The translations under genes and the position numbers were made by a program. A model generated the notes under the pieces. That model was given only the letters and a program-made list of their open reading frames with translations. It searched no databases and was not told where the DNA came from. 64,000 bases of DNA from Clytia hemisphaerica (taxonomy: Eukaryota; Cnidaria; Hydrozoa; Leptothecata; Clytiidae), in the NCBI GenBank assembly GCA_902728285.1, contig CACVBU010000492.1, positions 1,182,787 through 1,246,786 on the forward strand, given 5' to 3'. Positions 36,307 to 47,883 of this stretch are shown piece by piece (within the stretch, counting starts at the first letter, position 1; every line of letters starts with the position of its first letter).

Positions 36307-37366
36307 ACACCCCTGTGTCACAGACCCGGTGGACCCCCCACCCCGGTGGAAAAATTATCCTACAATTTCAACCCCACTGCAAAATTGCTCTATGATTTTA
36401 TCCCCATTGAAAACTGAATGTAAAAAATTGCACTCCAAAACCACCCCCAGTGGAATTTTCGAGCTGGAAACAATAGATTTTCTATCCGGCTAGTACGAAA
36501 CGCAGGTTCAGGTTACAGGTTACAGGTTTCAGGTTCAGGTTACAGGTTTCAGGGCCAGGGTTCAGGTTTCAGGGCCAGGGTTCAGGTTTCAGGGTTCAAG
36601 TTAAAATTGTCTACAATGCAGACCAGAATGTTTTGAGGTTATTAAAATTAACATATTATAGAAGCAGAACTAAAAATATAAACTTTAGTAGTTTTAACGT
36701 TGCTTAGAACATATTTATACTATAAGAGAATAATCATAATTCAATTGACGTAGAAATTATTATAAAATTTTTAATAGAATGGTATACTGCAGTACAGTAA
36801 TGAATACAATAGTCTTTCATTGGTCGAAATTCAAATAATGAAGAGCTCTGATTGGTTAAATGATCTAAGACGCGTGGTGTTTGCTTTTCAACACCTGTCT
36901 TCTTTTTTTATATCGAGTGAGAGAAAATTACCATTTAACTTATTTATAAGAACATAACAAGAAACCAGACAGACTTTTCAACATGTTTGTGTAGGTATGA
37001 GTTATAAAATCCTCTCATTAACTCCAGCGATTAAAACAATTACTTTCAAAATATGTATTTGTCAGCAGAATAATGATGAGGAATAATAAATTTTATTATT
37101 CCTCCTTTAAAATTGCGCAAAACATTCATTATTTTTTCATCCCTCGCTATTTTGTTTGATCTCCGCACACAACCCAGTCAAAAAGAGGAGTAAGAGCAAG
37201 GTCAGTAATTTGAAAAAGCGAGTCTGCATTGTAGACAATTTTAACTTGAACCCTGAAACCTGAACCCTGGCCCTGAAACCTGTAACCTGAACCTGCGTTT
37301 CGTACTAGCCGATTTTCTATCCCCAATGAGGGAAAAAGTGTTACCGGGGCACTGAGATAGGGGTGT
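36307..37366. mobile_element. ACACCCC-family MITE, 6-bp TSD, interrupted
   Basis: Left ACACCCCTGTGTCACAG, right CTGAGATAGGGGTGT. Direct repeat GATATT at 36301-36306 and 37367-37372. About 240 bp of its own sequence remains; 36488-37310 plus one 12-bp repeat is an inserted element. Confidence 0.85.
36488..37310. mobile_element. GGCTAGTACG TIR element with 12-bp TSD and GGTTCAGG-repeat ends
   Basis: Begins GGCTAGTACGAAACGCAGGT and ends with the exact inverse. Flanked by the 12-bp direct repeat GATTTTCTATCC (36476-36487, 37311-37322). The TIR is about 130 bp and is built of 'ggttcagg', 'ggttacagg', 'ggtttcagg' phrases at the left and their complement at the right, ending attgtctacaatgcagac. The core is AT-rich with no coding frame. 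A 12-bp duplication is long for a DNA transposon. Confidence 0.85.
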
Positions 37367-37372
37367 GATATT

Positions 37373-38065
37373 ATACATATCTCAATTTTTTGACAAAAAA
37401 GTTTTTCACAATAATTTTGCACAAAGTTTCAGAAAAAAATATTTTTTAAAAAAAAGTTGATGACGTGACTGATTATGTGCATCATTAACAAAAAAAAAAA
37501 CCAAAAGTAGGAACTCTCTCAACAATATTTCATTGTAGGATTATTCAAACACTCTCAAATTTTCCAAATATGTTCTTTGAGCATAATTGGAACAACGAAT
37601 CATTTTTTCGATATTTTTCTCTCAGTGCACCAAGTGGGCCGTCAAACTCTATTTTTTTAGCTTCAGTGTTGTTTCAGAAGTATTGGGTCTAACATGTCCA
37701 TTATTTATTATTTACGTAAAAATGCTTCGTTCAAAACATGCTCTTAATATCAAAGAGAACGTGTTGAAGATTTCAAGTCAAAAGCTTCAACCCCGAATAA
37801 AAGTCCACATTGATATTTTTATTTTTAGTTAGGGCGTGTATACCGTGCATTTAAAGCAAAAAATATTTGAACTTACGGAGTGATGACACGCTCAATGGAT
37901 AAAATTTCAGAACGTTTCAATTTCTTATTTACGTACCTTGTGCCCCTGATTGTGTAATCCCTGTATCAGTAGAAGCCATGTCAAATTCAAATTTGAAGTC
38001 GAAATTGAAAAAACAACAATCCAACAAAATTAACAAGAAAACGACTCTCTTATTTTTATCTACTA
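37373..38065. other. No gene seen
   Basis: AT-rich, nothing supportable on either strand. Confidence 0.4.
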
Positions 38066-38771
38066 AGAGCACGGTCACACCAAATGATTTACCTCCGCTT
38101 ATATAGCTGTTGTCATAACAACAAATATTTTTATCTATTTTTTAATGTGACCACTCGAAAAAATGGAAGAAAAAATCCTAAATTCGAGGAATCACCTGTT
38201 TTAATAAGCGAAAAATAAGACTTGCTCGATAGCAAGTCTTATCGTAGTTTAAGAAGAATTCCTTTATGTTTAAATAAATAGGTCTATTGAAAATGGCGAT
38301 TTGTGTTTACTTTTCAAATTTTGAAAAATTTGAAAAGATGTGTACATATTTTTTTTGCACACGCCATGACATTCACACACAAGAGAAAAACAATACACCT
38401 ATTTCCTATTAGCAGATTCATGCAAAAGTCACGAAAAAACGTCGAGTAAACAAACTTTTGATTGGCGGAGGCGTGCAAAGATTACCTCATAATCTGGACA
38501 TTTTGAAAGAATATGCTTGTATGTGCAATATTTCAGCCAATCAGAGACTTTCTCGACGTTTTTCGTGACTTTTTTACATGAATCCGCTAATAGGAAATAG
38601 GTGTATTAAATGGAAAGATTTTATTTCGAATGAATGAATTTTTATCCACACAAATTTTTAGACTTATTAGAAATGCTGATTGAAGTTTTCCGACGCGCCG
38701 CTTAAAATAAGCAAAAATGGTGATTCCTTTTTAGCATTAGCTAAACTTATATTTTGGTGTGACCGCGCTCT
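38066..38771. mobile_element. TIR element AGAGCRCGGTCACACCAAA
   Basis: AGAGCACGGTCACACCAAA at 38066 and its inverse ttttggtgtgaccgcgctct ending 38771 (one mismatch). No clear TSD. Contains a second complete inverted-repeat element (38392-38607). No transposase. Confidence 0.75.
38392..38607. mobile_element. 216-bp MITE nested in the preceding element
   Basis: AATACACCTATTTCCTATTA..cgtcgag (38392-38445) is inverted at 38551-38607 (ctcgacgtttttcgtgactt..ggtgtatt), TIR about 54 bp with a few mismatches. The TSD is not resolved. Confidence 0.8.
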
Positions 38772-39474
38772 AAACGTTTTATGAGTGTTGAGTCATCATC
38801 AGAACTTTGATGATTTTTTTTATTTACTTTTTTTATTTACATCTTTATTTACTGCCTACTATTGCATGTCGGTTTGCTTTCTGTCTATGTGTAAACATAG
38901 ACTTATGAACAGTGAGAAAGACTCACAATGGCTATTTTCTTTTGTTCTAGCCGTACATGTTGAACTGGTGGTACATTCATAAAAAAATTCTTTCTCTTTT
39001 GTTAAAATTTTGATTGATAAGAATGTGACCATACCTTTTGTTTTGCGAAAGGGGAGATAATTATGCGTGAAAGTATGAATAAATTTTCTTCCAGGAATTT
39101 GTTATTTTTGTGTTTGTAGAGAAATATTTCAGTCAGACAAGGCTTTTTGTCGATTTATGGTAAAAATCAGGAAGCATAACAGAGCATAATAACATATAGA
39201 AAACTTCCAAAAAACTCATGCAAAATTGAATTTATGAAGCAAAAGTTTTAAGTTTGTTCTCGATGGTTTTACCTCTTTGGTTTTACTTTACTTGGTTTTA
39301 CCCGTAACTCATTGATTTATATTGCAATTTTATGTTTAATTAAGTGTATTCAGAACATTTAATTTTATGGATTAAAACCTCCCAATTACTTACTTAATTT
39401 CCATGTTAACAAAAAAGGCTACTACAAGCCCGCTAGATTGATTGATAAAAAAAGTTGCATTCACAAAATATCAC
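38772..39474. other. No gene seen
   Basis: AT-rich; nothing supportable. Confidence 0.4.
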
Positions 39475-39480
39475 TAATTA

Positions 39481-39792
39481 GGAGGGGGGTTTCAGGGGGT
39501 ACCCGATTCCGCAATTCCGTCAATTTTTTCTCCAATTTCCGTCAAACCGTCTTAAATTGAACCAAAATTCCGTCACCGAAAATTCCTTTGAAATTCAATA
39601 TCTTTTACCAATTCCGAAATTCCGCAAATTTTTTTGCTAAATTCCGTTTTTCCGCACTAAAATTGTCTAATTTTCCGTCTCCGTCAGAGAACCCAATTTC
39701 CGTAATTCCGTCTAAGTTTTCGCCAAATTCCGCCACTCCGTCCGAAAAAAGGGCCGATTCCGCTCCTCCGCCAACCATGAACCCCCCCCCCC
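39481..39792. mobile_element. G-run/TTCA MITE with ATTCCG phrases, 6-bp TSD
   Basis: Left ggaggggggtttcag, right tgaacccccccccc. Direct repeat TAATTA at 39475-39480 and 39793-39798. The interior is almost entirely variants of 'aattccgtcaa'/'attccgcaa', more than ten times. Same architecture as 40818-41030, with a different phrase. Confidence 0.8.
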
Positions 39793-39798
39793 TAATTA

Positions 39799-40329
39799 TG
39801 CAAAAAAAATAAAGAAACAAATTACTGACGAAAAATACTGTAACTTTGGATAGCCAAATGGCTAAACATTAAAATTTGGAGGGAAGCTACCTTTTATCAT
39901 TGTTAACAATATATTCTATAGCCTTTTTGTAGCCCTTTGTAGTTAAGAAGATATGTGCTGGAGAATACGAAATACCTCGAAAACTGAAGTGTTATATATT
40001 CAAGTATGAATATCTCCTCTTGTAATCAGTGAAAACTCCTAATTCTTTCTCCCAGTAAAAACAGAGGAAACCCTTGACAGATAGACATATTATTTGCTAT
40101 TTGATTACTTAGGAAAACCCGCTAAATTTTACTGTAAAGCAAGCAGGAACACTCTCTAAGAAAAACCCAAAATGCATAATTTATGCGTAAAAAATGTTGT
40201 TTGTGCGCAAAAGAGAATGAGTTCTAACAGTATTGCTTCGGGACATATTGTTCTCGAAAAACAATAGGAAACCATGGCAACCCAAGCTTCGTTGTGAGTC
40301 TTTCTCACTGTTCAGTATCTAAATAAACT
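39799..40329. other. No feature seen
   Basis: Unremarkable sequence upstream of the truncated LINE. Confidence 0.4.
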
Positions 40330-42160
40330 TTCTTTTATACCAACAACGAAAGAGGAAGTAGGGAAAATCATTAAGGACTTAGTTCAAGGAAAATCACAGC
40401 CAAGCTCAGATATTCCAGTGAAAATCATAAAGGATAATTGTGATATGTTTTCCAAGTTTTTATGCTCAGAAATAAATGCGTCATTCGAGTCAAACTCTTT
40501 TCCAAAAGAATTGAAACTTGCTGATATAACACCTGTGTATAAGAGAAAAGGTTCAAAGAATGACAAGGGCAGCTTCAGACCGGTGAGTATTCTCCCAGTT
40601 CTGTCAAAAATTTATGAAAAAGTCATACATACCCAAGTCTCAACCTACTTTAACAACATTTTGAGCAATAGACAATTTGGATATAGAAAAGGAATGAGTA
40701 CACAAACTCCACTTTTAGTCATGACTGAAATTTGGAAGAAAGCTACAGATGAAAAGAAAAAGTTTACTCATTGACTTATCAAAAGCTTTCGACTGCATCT
40801 CGCACGAACTATTGATTGGGGGGGGTTTTCACTTTTACGGTACGACGGTATGGGGCCTTTTTATCCCCGGTAAATCGGTATTACCAGAAAAAAACGACGG
40901 GATTACGGTATTTCATTTTCTAACGGTATCGGTATTTAGGTAATTAGGCTTCTTTTATCGACGGTACTACGGTATTTGACCCAAATTTTTGTCGGTATGA
41001 CGGTATTTAAGACCCCTGAAAACCCCCCCCTTGATTGCTAAACTTGAAGCATACGGATTTTCAAGGAGTGCCTTAGGTCTCATAGCAGCCTATCTACCAT
41101 TACAGTGCCTGGCATAATGTTAAAGTAGGTGTTCCCCAAGGATCCATTCTAGGGCCGCTACTAGTTAACATCTACATGAGAGATTTGTTCTACTTCCTTG
41201 AAAATAGAAATGTACTGAATTATGCAGACGATACAACACCTTTTGTGATAGCTGATTCTTGGGAACAGGTTGGTGAGGAGCTCATGAATGGAGCTGCTAT
41301 CATCTTTGAGTGGATAACCCAAAATCAAATGAAAGGAAATGCAGACAAGTCTGAGTTGATAGCTAACAATACCAGCAAAGAAATCTTCATTACTATACAG
41401 AATGAACGCATCTTTAACAGCAACTCAGGCAAGATCCTAGGATTAACTTTTGACAACTGTCTGACTTTTGAGCCACATATTAACACGATTTATAAGAAAG
41501 CTAGCCAGAAAATCAGTGCACTTGCGAGGGTAGCACCGTTCATAAATCAAAAGAAAAAGCAAAGGCTCATGAATGCCTTCTTTCGAAGTCAATTCAATTA
41601 TTGTTCGCTTGTCTGGATGTTTCATGTTCGCAGGCTAGATCAAAAAATAAATCACCTCCACGAAAGATGTTTGAGGATAGTGTATTCTGATCATACATCT
41701 ACTTTTGAGCAGCTTTTAGAGAAAGACGGTGCCATCAAATTCCACCATAAAAATCTTCAGTTGTTAGCAATAGAACTTTTCAAATGTAAAAAAACATATC
41801 AGATCTAACTAAAGAAATTTTCAAACATGATGAAAATATCAAAGTAAATTGCAAAACGCCTTACTTCAGATCAAGAGAAATAAACTCTGTTTTTCACGGT
41901 TCAGAGTCACTTTCATTTTTAGGTCCAAAAGTTTGGGAATTAATTCCGGATGAGTATAGAGGTATAGTTGATCTTAGTATTTTTAAGGAAAAGATTAAGC
42001 AGTGGAGGCCTACATCATGCCCGTGTAGAAACTGCCGGACCTATATTGACGGTGTCGGTTTTTTGTAATCACCTTACAAATTGTAAAGTAGCGTTGACTT
42101 TTATTAGCCTTTGTTGCTGCCGTTCGTCAACTTGAAATAAACTATTACATACATATGTCT
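40330..42160 (+). pseudogene. 5'-truncated LINE with reverse transcriptase and C-terminal Cys motif
   Basis: Plus-strand frames read TKEEVGKIIKDLVQGKSQ..SDIPVKI, then ADITPVYKRKG..FRPVSILPVLSKIYEKV, NRQFGYRKGMSTQ, LIDLSKAFDC (first catalytic Asp), [MITE 40818-41030], AKLEAYGFSRSALG, GVPQGSILGPLLVNIYMRDL, NYADDT (YADD intact), and the C-terminus WELIPDEYRG..IKQWRPTSCPCRNCRTYIDG, then GVGFL and stop at about 42067. An AATAAA at 42136 sits in the 3' part. A frameshift near 40760, a deletion between about 41095 and 41115, a stop at 41806 and the MITE make it inactive. The C-terminal CPCRNC block is of a type I associate with cnidarian LINEs; clade (CR1/jockey-like) not resolved. Confidence 0.85.
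40818..41030. mobile_element. G-run/TTTTCA MITE with ACGGTAT phrases, 6-bp TSD
   Basis: 213 bp from GGGGGGGGTTTTCA to TGAAAACCCCCCCC, flanked by TTGATT (40812-40817, 41031-41036). Removing it and one repeat restores the LINE peptide SHELLIAKLEAYGF, so the boundaries are exact. The interior repeats 'acggtat', 'cggtatta' about ten times. Confidence 0.9.
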
Positions 42161-43913
42161 ATGCCGTAAAGAATTTAACTTTTTGAAATTTTTCGGAAAA
42201 AATTTCTAAATTAATGTAAACTTTCATTTCATTTCGCAACCAATGTTTTTGTTCTCGTTAAGTTTGTTTTGATAGAGGAATCGAATTCTTTTCAAAAAAA
42301 AAATTTTTTTTGCAGTTGTCAAGGACCCCCTTGAATAATTGTAGAAAAAAGAACTAGTGGGGTACTAGTACTATATTATGGCTTTGAGGGTGTTCCCATC
42401 TTCCTGGAGGTGGGGCTTTTTTTGGTGATTCCTGACATGTTCCTGAACCTCTGTGCAAAATTCCATCTACACCATTTTTGTGTGTGTAGTTATGCAATTC
42501 TAGCTGATTAAATACCCTGGTTGACTGGAAGTCTCCCTCTGAGAGGGGGTCTTCTTGTATGACAAAGATGAAACGGAATGTATTGGCTCCAAAGTCTAGG
42601 AGCAACTGATATATAGCCCTTGTTTCTAGACTACTCGTTTTTTTAGAAAATCATCTAAAAAGATGTTCTTAATTTTTTTAGGCTTAAGCTTAAAAATGTT
42701 CTAAATATGTTATTTTATTCATCTTTTTGTGAGCATTTTTGGCAATTGTTTTAAGAAATTGAGTGTTTTAGAGTCCACGAAGCCTTAGAATGTTCTTAAC
42801 TTGACATTAACATTTACAGAATTCCCACGCATAACATAAGAATGTATATGTCAGCCAAGTTTTCAAGTTGTCATTTTTTATCTGTTTAAAAAGATTTGGT
42901 AGAGATCAAGTAAAAAAAGACATTTTCCACGGCTAGCTACATTCCACTGCTCCAAAAATCTGAACAAATTTTTACAAAATTTCTGGCTTGGGGTGAATCA
43001 TAAGCATGATTTATAGGCATAAAATAAGCATAAGCTATGCCTGGATGCTTTAAGAACTTAAGCATACAAAAGCCTGACAAAGGGGCCTACACTTGCTTAT
43101 AAAAAAAACGTTTGAAACCATAGGTTAGCGATGCATCACAACTTAACTACGTTGCATCATAACTAGCACAGTTTAACGTTGTACCTCATCTAATTTTCAA
43201 TATTCATTGCCGGGTCTGTTGTCATTCTTTTTTATCATTTGAAATATTTCAAACCGACCACTATGATGGTTTGTGAGAGAGGGGAGATGATGAGAGAACT
43301 GTTTCTATTTATGATACACTCTGGTACAGATTAACTGTAACTTTATCTTATATTGTTGACAGACGAATCAAAGAATTTGTTTTTTTTTCATTCGTATCAA
43401 AACATCAACATTAAGACTTGAGAGATCATGTGATCCTTTGGTGCGGAAAATACACTTCAAAGCGTTTTCTTATCAGCTCCGAGTTTAAATTCACAATTAT
43501 AGATGATTACTATTCTTAGGGTCCAAAGAAACGGAGGGGTTCCAATAAATGAAGGGGGCTTAGAAAATTTTCAGAATTGTAATAAAAAAACAGGGGGTTC
43601 TAATTGTTTGGGGTCAGAAATTGTAAAAGTAAGGTAAATATAGGCTAAAATCAGACTTTTTCGGGCCAATTTCGTCCCCTGCGTATTTACAGCTTTTTAA
43701 AGCTTAGTGATAGCACTAGATAATACCCTGACGCATTGCCAAAAGATTACGTATTCAAAAAACAAAACGTGAAGTTTCATTTGTTCTTCTATTTTGAAGT
43801 TATCAAATTATCGTTGAACTTTGTAACGTCAGATTTTTTAAACGTATTGTTTTGAGAAGTTCCCCCTATGAACCCTGGGTACCGGAGGCCAAGTTTTCAT
43901 AAGAGTGTCAATC
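42161..43913. other. Intergenic, foldback and G-run fragments
   Basis: 42655-43108 holds 'aagatgttctta', 'aagcat' and 'ggcttaag' phrases ending cttataaaaaaaacg, a decayed AT-rich foldback. 43511-43640 is a fragment related to 35995-36278. No gene. Confidence 0.45.
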
Positions 43914-44285
43914 AGGCGAAAATCAAATAATGTAGTGTTTCCGGAAACCGCCCGGGTGAAAAAAACAAATTTTCTGACCCGGCCGCAGACTATGGGTTTA
44001 GCTATATGGTTCATCATAAAGAAAATCAAGTTGACCGCGCTCGCAAGCTATCAAACGTCGTTTGGCTAGATATTTCGGCTTGTAAATCAAGTTTTGTTCG
44101 TTAGTAGTTGATACAATAGCATACTTCATACTTTTTGTACATAAAAGTTATCTTTAAAGTTCTATTTTAATAATCTTAAGTTATCAAAAAAAGCAAAAAA
44201 AAAAAAAAAAATTTCCGTCCGGCCGCATGAGAGCTTTTACCCTTCACCCGCATTCCGGAAACACTACATTTGTTTTATTTTCGCC
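43914..44285. repeat. Inverted repeat around GTAGTGTTTCCGGAA
   Basis: ggcgaaaatcaaataatgta..gtgtttccggaa (43914-43960) is inverted at 44238-44285 (ttccggaaacactacattt..attttcgcc). The right arm is also present in copy 1 of the duplicated segment (about 170-215). Probably a TIR element spanning the left boundary of the duplicated segment. TSD unclear. Confidence 0.6.
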
Positions 44286-44866
44286 TCAAATTTTATTTTT
44301 AAAACCAAGAACACAGAAATCGAATCAAAACATTGCCAAAAAGAATTTCAAGTGACAAAAATAAAGTGAGAGGGATGTAATGATCAAACTGAATAAAGTT
44401 TTCTTGTTATATATCTATCTTGGCTGATCTGAATATGGGATCTATCTCTATCAAAAGAAAAATAGCTGATATAATTCAGTGCAGTTCTCCTAAAAAAAAC
44501 TAATTGGATGGATATTTTGTTGTATTTTGGAGAATAAATGAAGGCAAAGACGCATGACGCCCATAGCCCTGAAGCAAATGTTTCACTTGATCCAATTACT
44601 CAATTTTTTTTTTATGATTACAAAAGGAACAGTCTGTTCATCGCAACAACTCATGCTAAATACACATTTTTCCGGTTAGCAGTTTCGTATAAAAAGTCAC
44701 CAAAATTTCGAGTAAACAAACTATCCCATTGGCTAAAAGGAAAAATATAAACGAAACAATGTGCAAAGTATGAGAAGTGCTTTCTGTGCTCTTACTCGCG
44801 TCGATAGTTATTCGAGCTGTGACACTCATGATACCCCCTCTAGGAGAGGGTATTCTCTAGTTCCAG

Positions 44867-45103
44867 TCAGCAACAAAAAATAAATACATCGGGACGCAGT
44901 TGATGGTTAGCTTCTAATTTTACCAGATCCTGAATTCGTTCAGCAGGAGACAAATTTCGTCGATGATTTGTTTCTGTCTCTTGTCTTGTCCTTCCATCCC
45001 TGTTTTGAAATTTCTTTCCAAGAAACTTGTGTAAATATGCGATTCTGAGTAGCCTTCCACAGGGGAGGATATCATTGTCTGGTGATTTCTCTTGTTCTAC
45101 CAC
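44867..45103 (-). pseudogene. Remnant coding frame shared by both segment copies (copy 2)
   Basis: The minus strand starts VEQEKSPDNDI, then shifts frame relative to copy 1 and returns to the common C-terminus RIQDLVKLEANHQLRPDVFI before a stop at 44867. The two shifts cancel, as expected for neutral decay of an old exon. Product unknown. Confidence 0.35.
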
Positions 45104-45495
45104 TTCGGTAAATATTTAAAAAACGACCCAAGTTGTTTAGTCTTTTGTTGAGGATCTTTCGTATTTTTGCTTTCTTTTAGTCCTAGACTAGGTGTGTTGA
45201 TTGGTCACAGGTCTCGTTCATTTTACACATTGCCCAAGTTTTGTGTCGATGACCTGTGACCTGTGACCTTCGTTTTGAACTAGCTGCAATTTTTCAAAAT
45301 AAAAAATATGAAAAATTTAGCAACAAAGCTGCGCCTCGATTTGATGAATTTCAAACAATTTGATGGTCAAAGTAGTAATATTGAGGGAAGCCTAAAAAAA
45401 ACTTTTTTGCTCTAAAAATAACAGCAGGTTAAGAACAATTTGATGATCAAAGTGTCATTGAACTACGGCCTCGAAAAATATTCACTGCTAGCTCT

Positions 45496-45645
45496 CACCC
45501 TCGACCCTATGGCTTATTTAACCCCCTCACGCTATTGATGATTCTGATGGACGCGTTAACGGGAGATATAAACGATCCATTCAATTTTACGGTAAGGGCC
45601 TCTTTAATTCGCAGAATCGTTTATCGGCCCTAGCTCGCGAGGGTG
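45496..45645. mobile_element. 150-bp MITE with CACCCTCG ends and 9-bp TSD
   Basis: Begins CACCCTCG and ends CGAGGGTG. Flanked by gctagctct (45487-45495) and gctggctct (45646-45654). The sister copy shows the single empty site gctggctct at 1834-1842. An 8-9-bp duplication is compatible with hAT-type or other elements. Confidence 0.8.
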
Positions 45646-45680
45646 GCTGGCTCTTATAAACAAATATGTAGCAATATTAA

Positions 45681-46159
45681 CTTTTCTATGTTGCTCAGTT
45701 CTACCTGTACCTAGGGAGACAGGGGTGGGCATCACTGGAGTTAGTAAGCAGGGTTGATTGATGCATACCTCATAGCCTCTCACCTAACCAATGACCACTG
45801 TGCGTGGCGAAGAGCCAAATCCTACCCGAGGTATCCCTGTTTGGAGCCGAACGCAGCGGATCTAGAGGAGATCGACCTCGATAAAAAATCGCAGTCCCTC
45901 ATGAGCTGAAACTCCAGGTGTGAACCAGTTCTACCTCCCTATAGGGAGCCAGGGGTGAGAATCACCTGGAGGGAAGGCTCTTTTTGAGGGGCTGGTTGAT
46001 GTTGGAGCCGGAGCTATTCTCTGACCCACATTCATGTTTTCAGACAACAACACCGGATGGATTGTAGGTCCAAAAAAAAAAAAATCTTTCATAAATACTT
46101 GATATAAAGGAACTACAAAAAAAATTTCCAAAAGTTAAAAGTCTAAAGTTTGCAATCTA
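45681..46159. repeat. Two direct repeats of about 43 bp
   Basis: agttctacctgtacctaggg (45697) and agttctacctccctataggg (45926), each followed by 'agccaggggtg..atcac.tgga', 228 bp apart. Between them is moderately GC-rich unique sequence, and an A run lies at 46073-46085. It may be a retroposon or a partial duplication. No gene seen. Confidence 0.45.
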
Positions 46160-46165
46160 TTTAAT
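46160..46165 (-). promoter_or_regulatory. Possible polyadenylation signal (ATTAAA)
   Basis: Minus-strand ATTAAA about 80 nt downstream of the GIMAP-type exon stop. A common variant signal, but in AT-rich DNA it is weak evidence. Confidence 0.3.
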
Positions 46166-46241
46166 ACCATGTGAGAACCATAATTAAAGTTAAAATCAAA
46201 ATCAAAACGAATGAACTTTACTTTAGGTTCTTTAGAAAATA

Positions 46242-47137
46242 TCAAAGTTCCAGTAGACTTCGTGTTAAAGCTCTATCTAATTCCTGTTGTTCCAAAATGT
46301 CTACAAGTCCTTCATGAAAGTCCCTTTCCATTTCCAGTTTCTCTGTCTGAATCCTTTCCTCTTGTTTTCTTTTTTTACGTTCACGTTCTTCTTGACGTCT
46401 CTCATCCCGTCCTTTTAGTTCGCGTAGACATTTCTCGTCCTTTTTCATCCTTTTATCGTCATGTCGCATTTTCTCCATAGCTTTTTGTTCTAATTTCAAC
46501 CGCTGGATTTCACCCCGCTCTCTCTCGTAAGCTGTATGGTACTGTGTTAACATAAACACCGTATTCACGTTTTCCTTATGTATGGTCACGCTAAAAAGTT
46601 TTAATGAATTTTCAATGAATTCGCTTAACTTAGGCAGCTCCATGTACGAATCTAACTCGTCTTCCAAATGAGTATGTTTCGGAACAAGATGAACAGTCGG
46701 GTGTCGTCTCCCACGGACATTCCTTAATATTTGTCCTTCCACAATATCACAATGTAACTTCACTTTGTCGTCGTCTACGGCATTTGATACTTTATTGATG
46801 ATCAACCCGAATTTAGTGATATCCGGAGCTCCTTCGAGGACAGCTTCAATGATTGCTACGTCTTCAGGTTTAACACGGCCAGATTCCAACATGATGACAA
46901 AAGCTACGAAATATCTTCCTCCTTGTTGCAAGGCTTGAAGGATAGCTTCCATAGACTTTTCTTGCATTTCAATGTCTTTCAAACCTGGCGTATCACAATA
47001 AGTAACTCCCTTGGATTTTATCATTTGTAGTTGATTCGTTAGTCCGGTTGCAATGTTGGTGCCTTTTTTGAATACGGCTTTTCCGACCAAACAATTGAGT
47101 AAAGTGCTTTTTCCAACGCCTGGATTACCAATGAAAA
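46242..47137 (-). CDS. AIG1/GIMAP-type GTPase, 3'-terminal exon
   Basis: GTP-binding protein of the AIG1 family (GIMAPs, membrane-associated immune GTPases in vertebrates). The exon starts just after an acceptor (cttcatag, minus strand) and has no initiator ATG. Numbering from the split first codon: G1 GNPGVGKST at 4-12, G3 DTPG 49-52, the AIG1 hydrophobic stretch YFVAFVIMLES about 76-86, G4-like NKVS 115-118. Residues about 204-272 are a highly charged coiled coil (RDERRQEERERKKRKQEERI within it), as in many GIMAPs. It ends LTRSLLEL and stop. No C-terminal membrane segment is visible. The acceptor leaves two bases (TT), which pair with the single G left by the exon at 51674-52058 to give Val: V-FIGNPGVGKS, the usual P-loop context. 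The gene is intact as far as seen; the first exon is unknown. Confidence 0.88.
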
Positions 47138-47226
47138 CTATGAAGAAAAAAATTGGCTTGCAGTTGACATTTTAATTGGCATTAGCTATTTCTCAATGAG
47201 CAATATCACTTTTCACTATTTTGATA

Positions 47227-47548
47227 TCCCGGGGGGGTACTTAGGCAAATGGAGGGTACGATATGTTTCGCCGTTAAGGGTACTTTTTTGGGTTTCCAAA
47301 GTCCTGCTAAGGGTCGGAAAAATCAGAAAATCAAATTTAAGTTCCACTAAGGGTAGGAGAAATAGGAAAATTTTAACTTTTTACCCCCAGAAAGATGGAA
47401 ATTTGATCAAAATTGGTCAAATTTATCCCGGTAAGGGTAGTAAAATTTTCCTTTGTTTTCTCCTTTTTAGTCCCGGTAAGGGTCCGAGGGTAGAAAGTCG
47501 GGTGGCACCTCCCTCCCTCCGTCAGCTCGCAACCCTATACCCCCCAGG
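47227..47548. mobile_element. CCCGGGG-family MITE, GTAAGGG type
   Basis: Starts CCCGGGGGGGTACTTAGGCA and ends TATACCCCCCAGG. Variants of '(gt/ct)aagggt(c/a)' recur at least six times. The inner sequence 47278-47345 matches, inverted, the fragment at 27160-27230. Flanks (tttgatat, tagatata) are similar but not an exact duplication. Confidence 0.65.
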
Positions 47549-47883
47549 TAGATATATTCGTCATGTGTTCTAAAAAGCACTAGGAATCCTCCATTTTTGT
47601 AAATCGGACATCATTGAGTTACAGGTTAACCCATTGTCCTAATTTTGTTAACTTTCGATGCCTAAATCTCGAGATAATTCATTCTTTAAGGTAGGCAAAT
47701 ATGCTGAAAAATACTGACTCTTAAACTTTTAATTACACTGTTCAAAAAAGATAACGTTTTCATTAAAAATTTGTAAAATTGTAAAATTGTCTTTGTTGAA
47801 AAAATTGTTTTAAAAATCCATTGTGAAATTCCTTTGCAATGTCGTCTCTGTTTACAAGATGGACTGACAACGGTTGCTCCTCA

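Larger units (their letters stand above)
44053..45680. repeat. Dispersed duplicated segment, copy 2
   Basis: Matches 1-1873. It lacks the two extra blocks of copy 1 and carries its own 150-bp insertion at 45496-45645. 44336-44530 is sequence not found in copy 1. Confidence 0.85.

Noticed and set aside
36500..36600. Interstitial telomere array
   Set aside because: The ggttcagg/ggtttcagg phrases are irregular and exactly mirrored at 37215-37310, so they are the TIR of a transposon.
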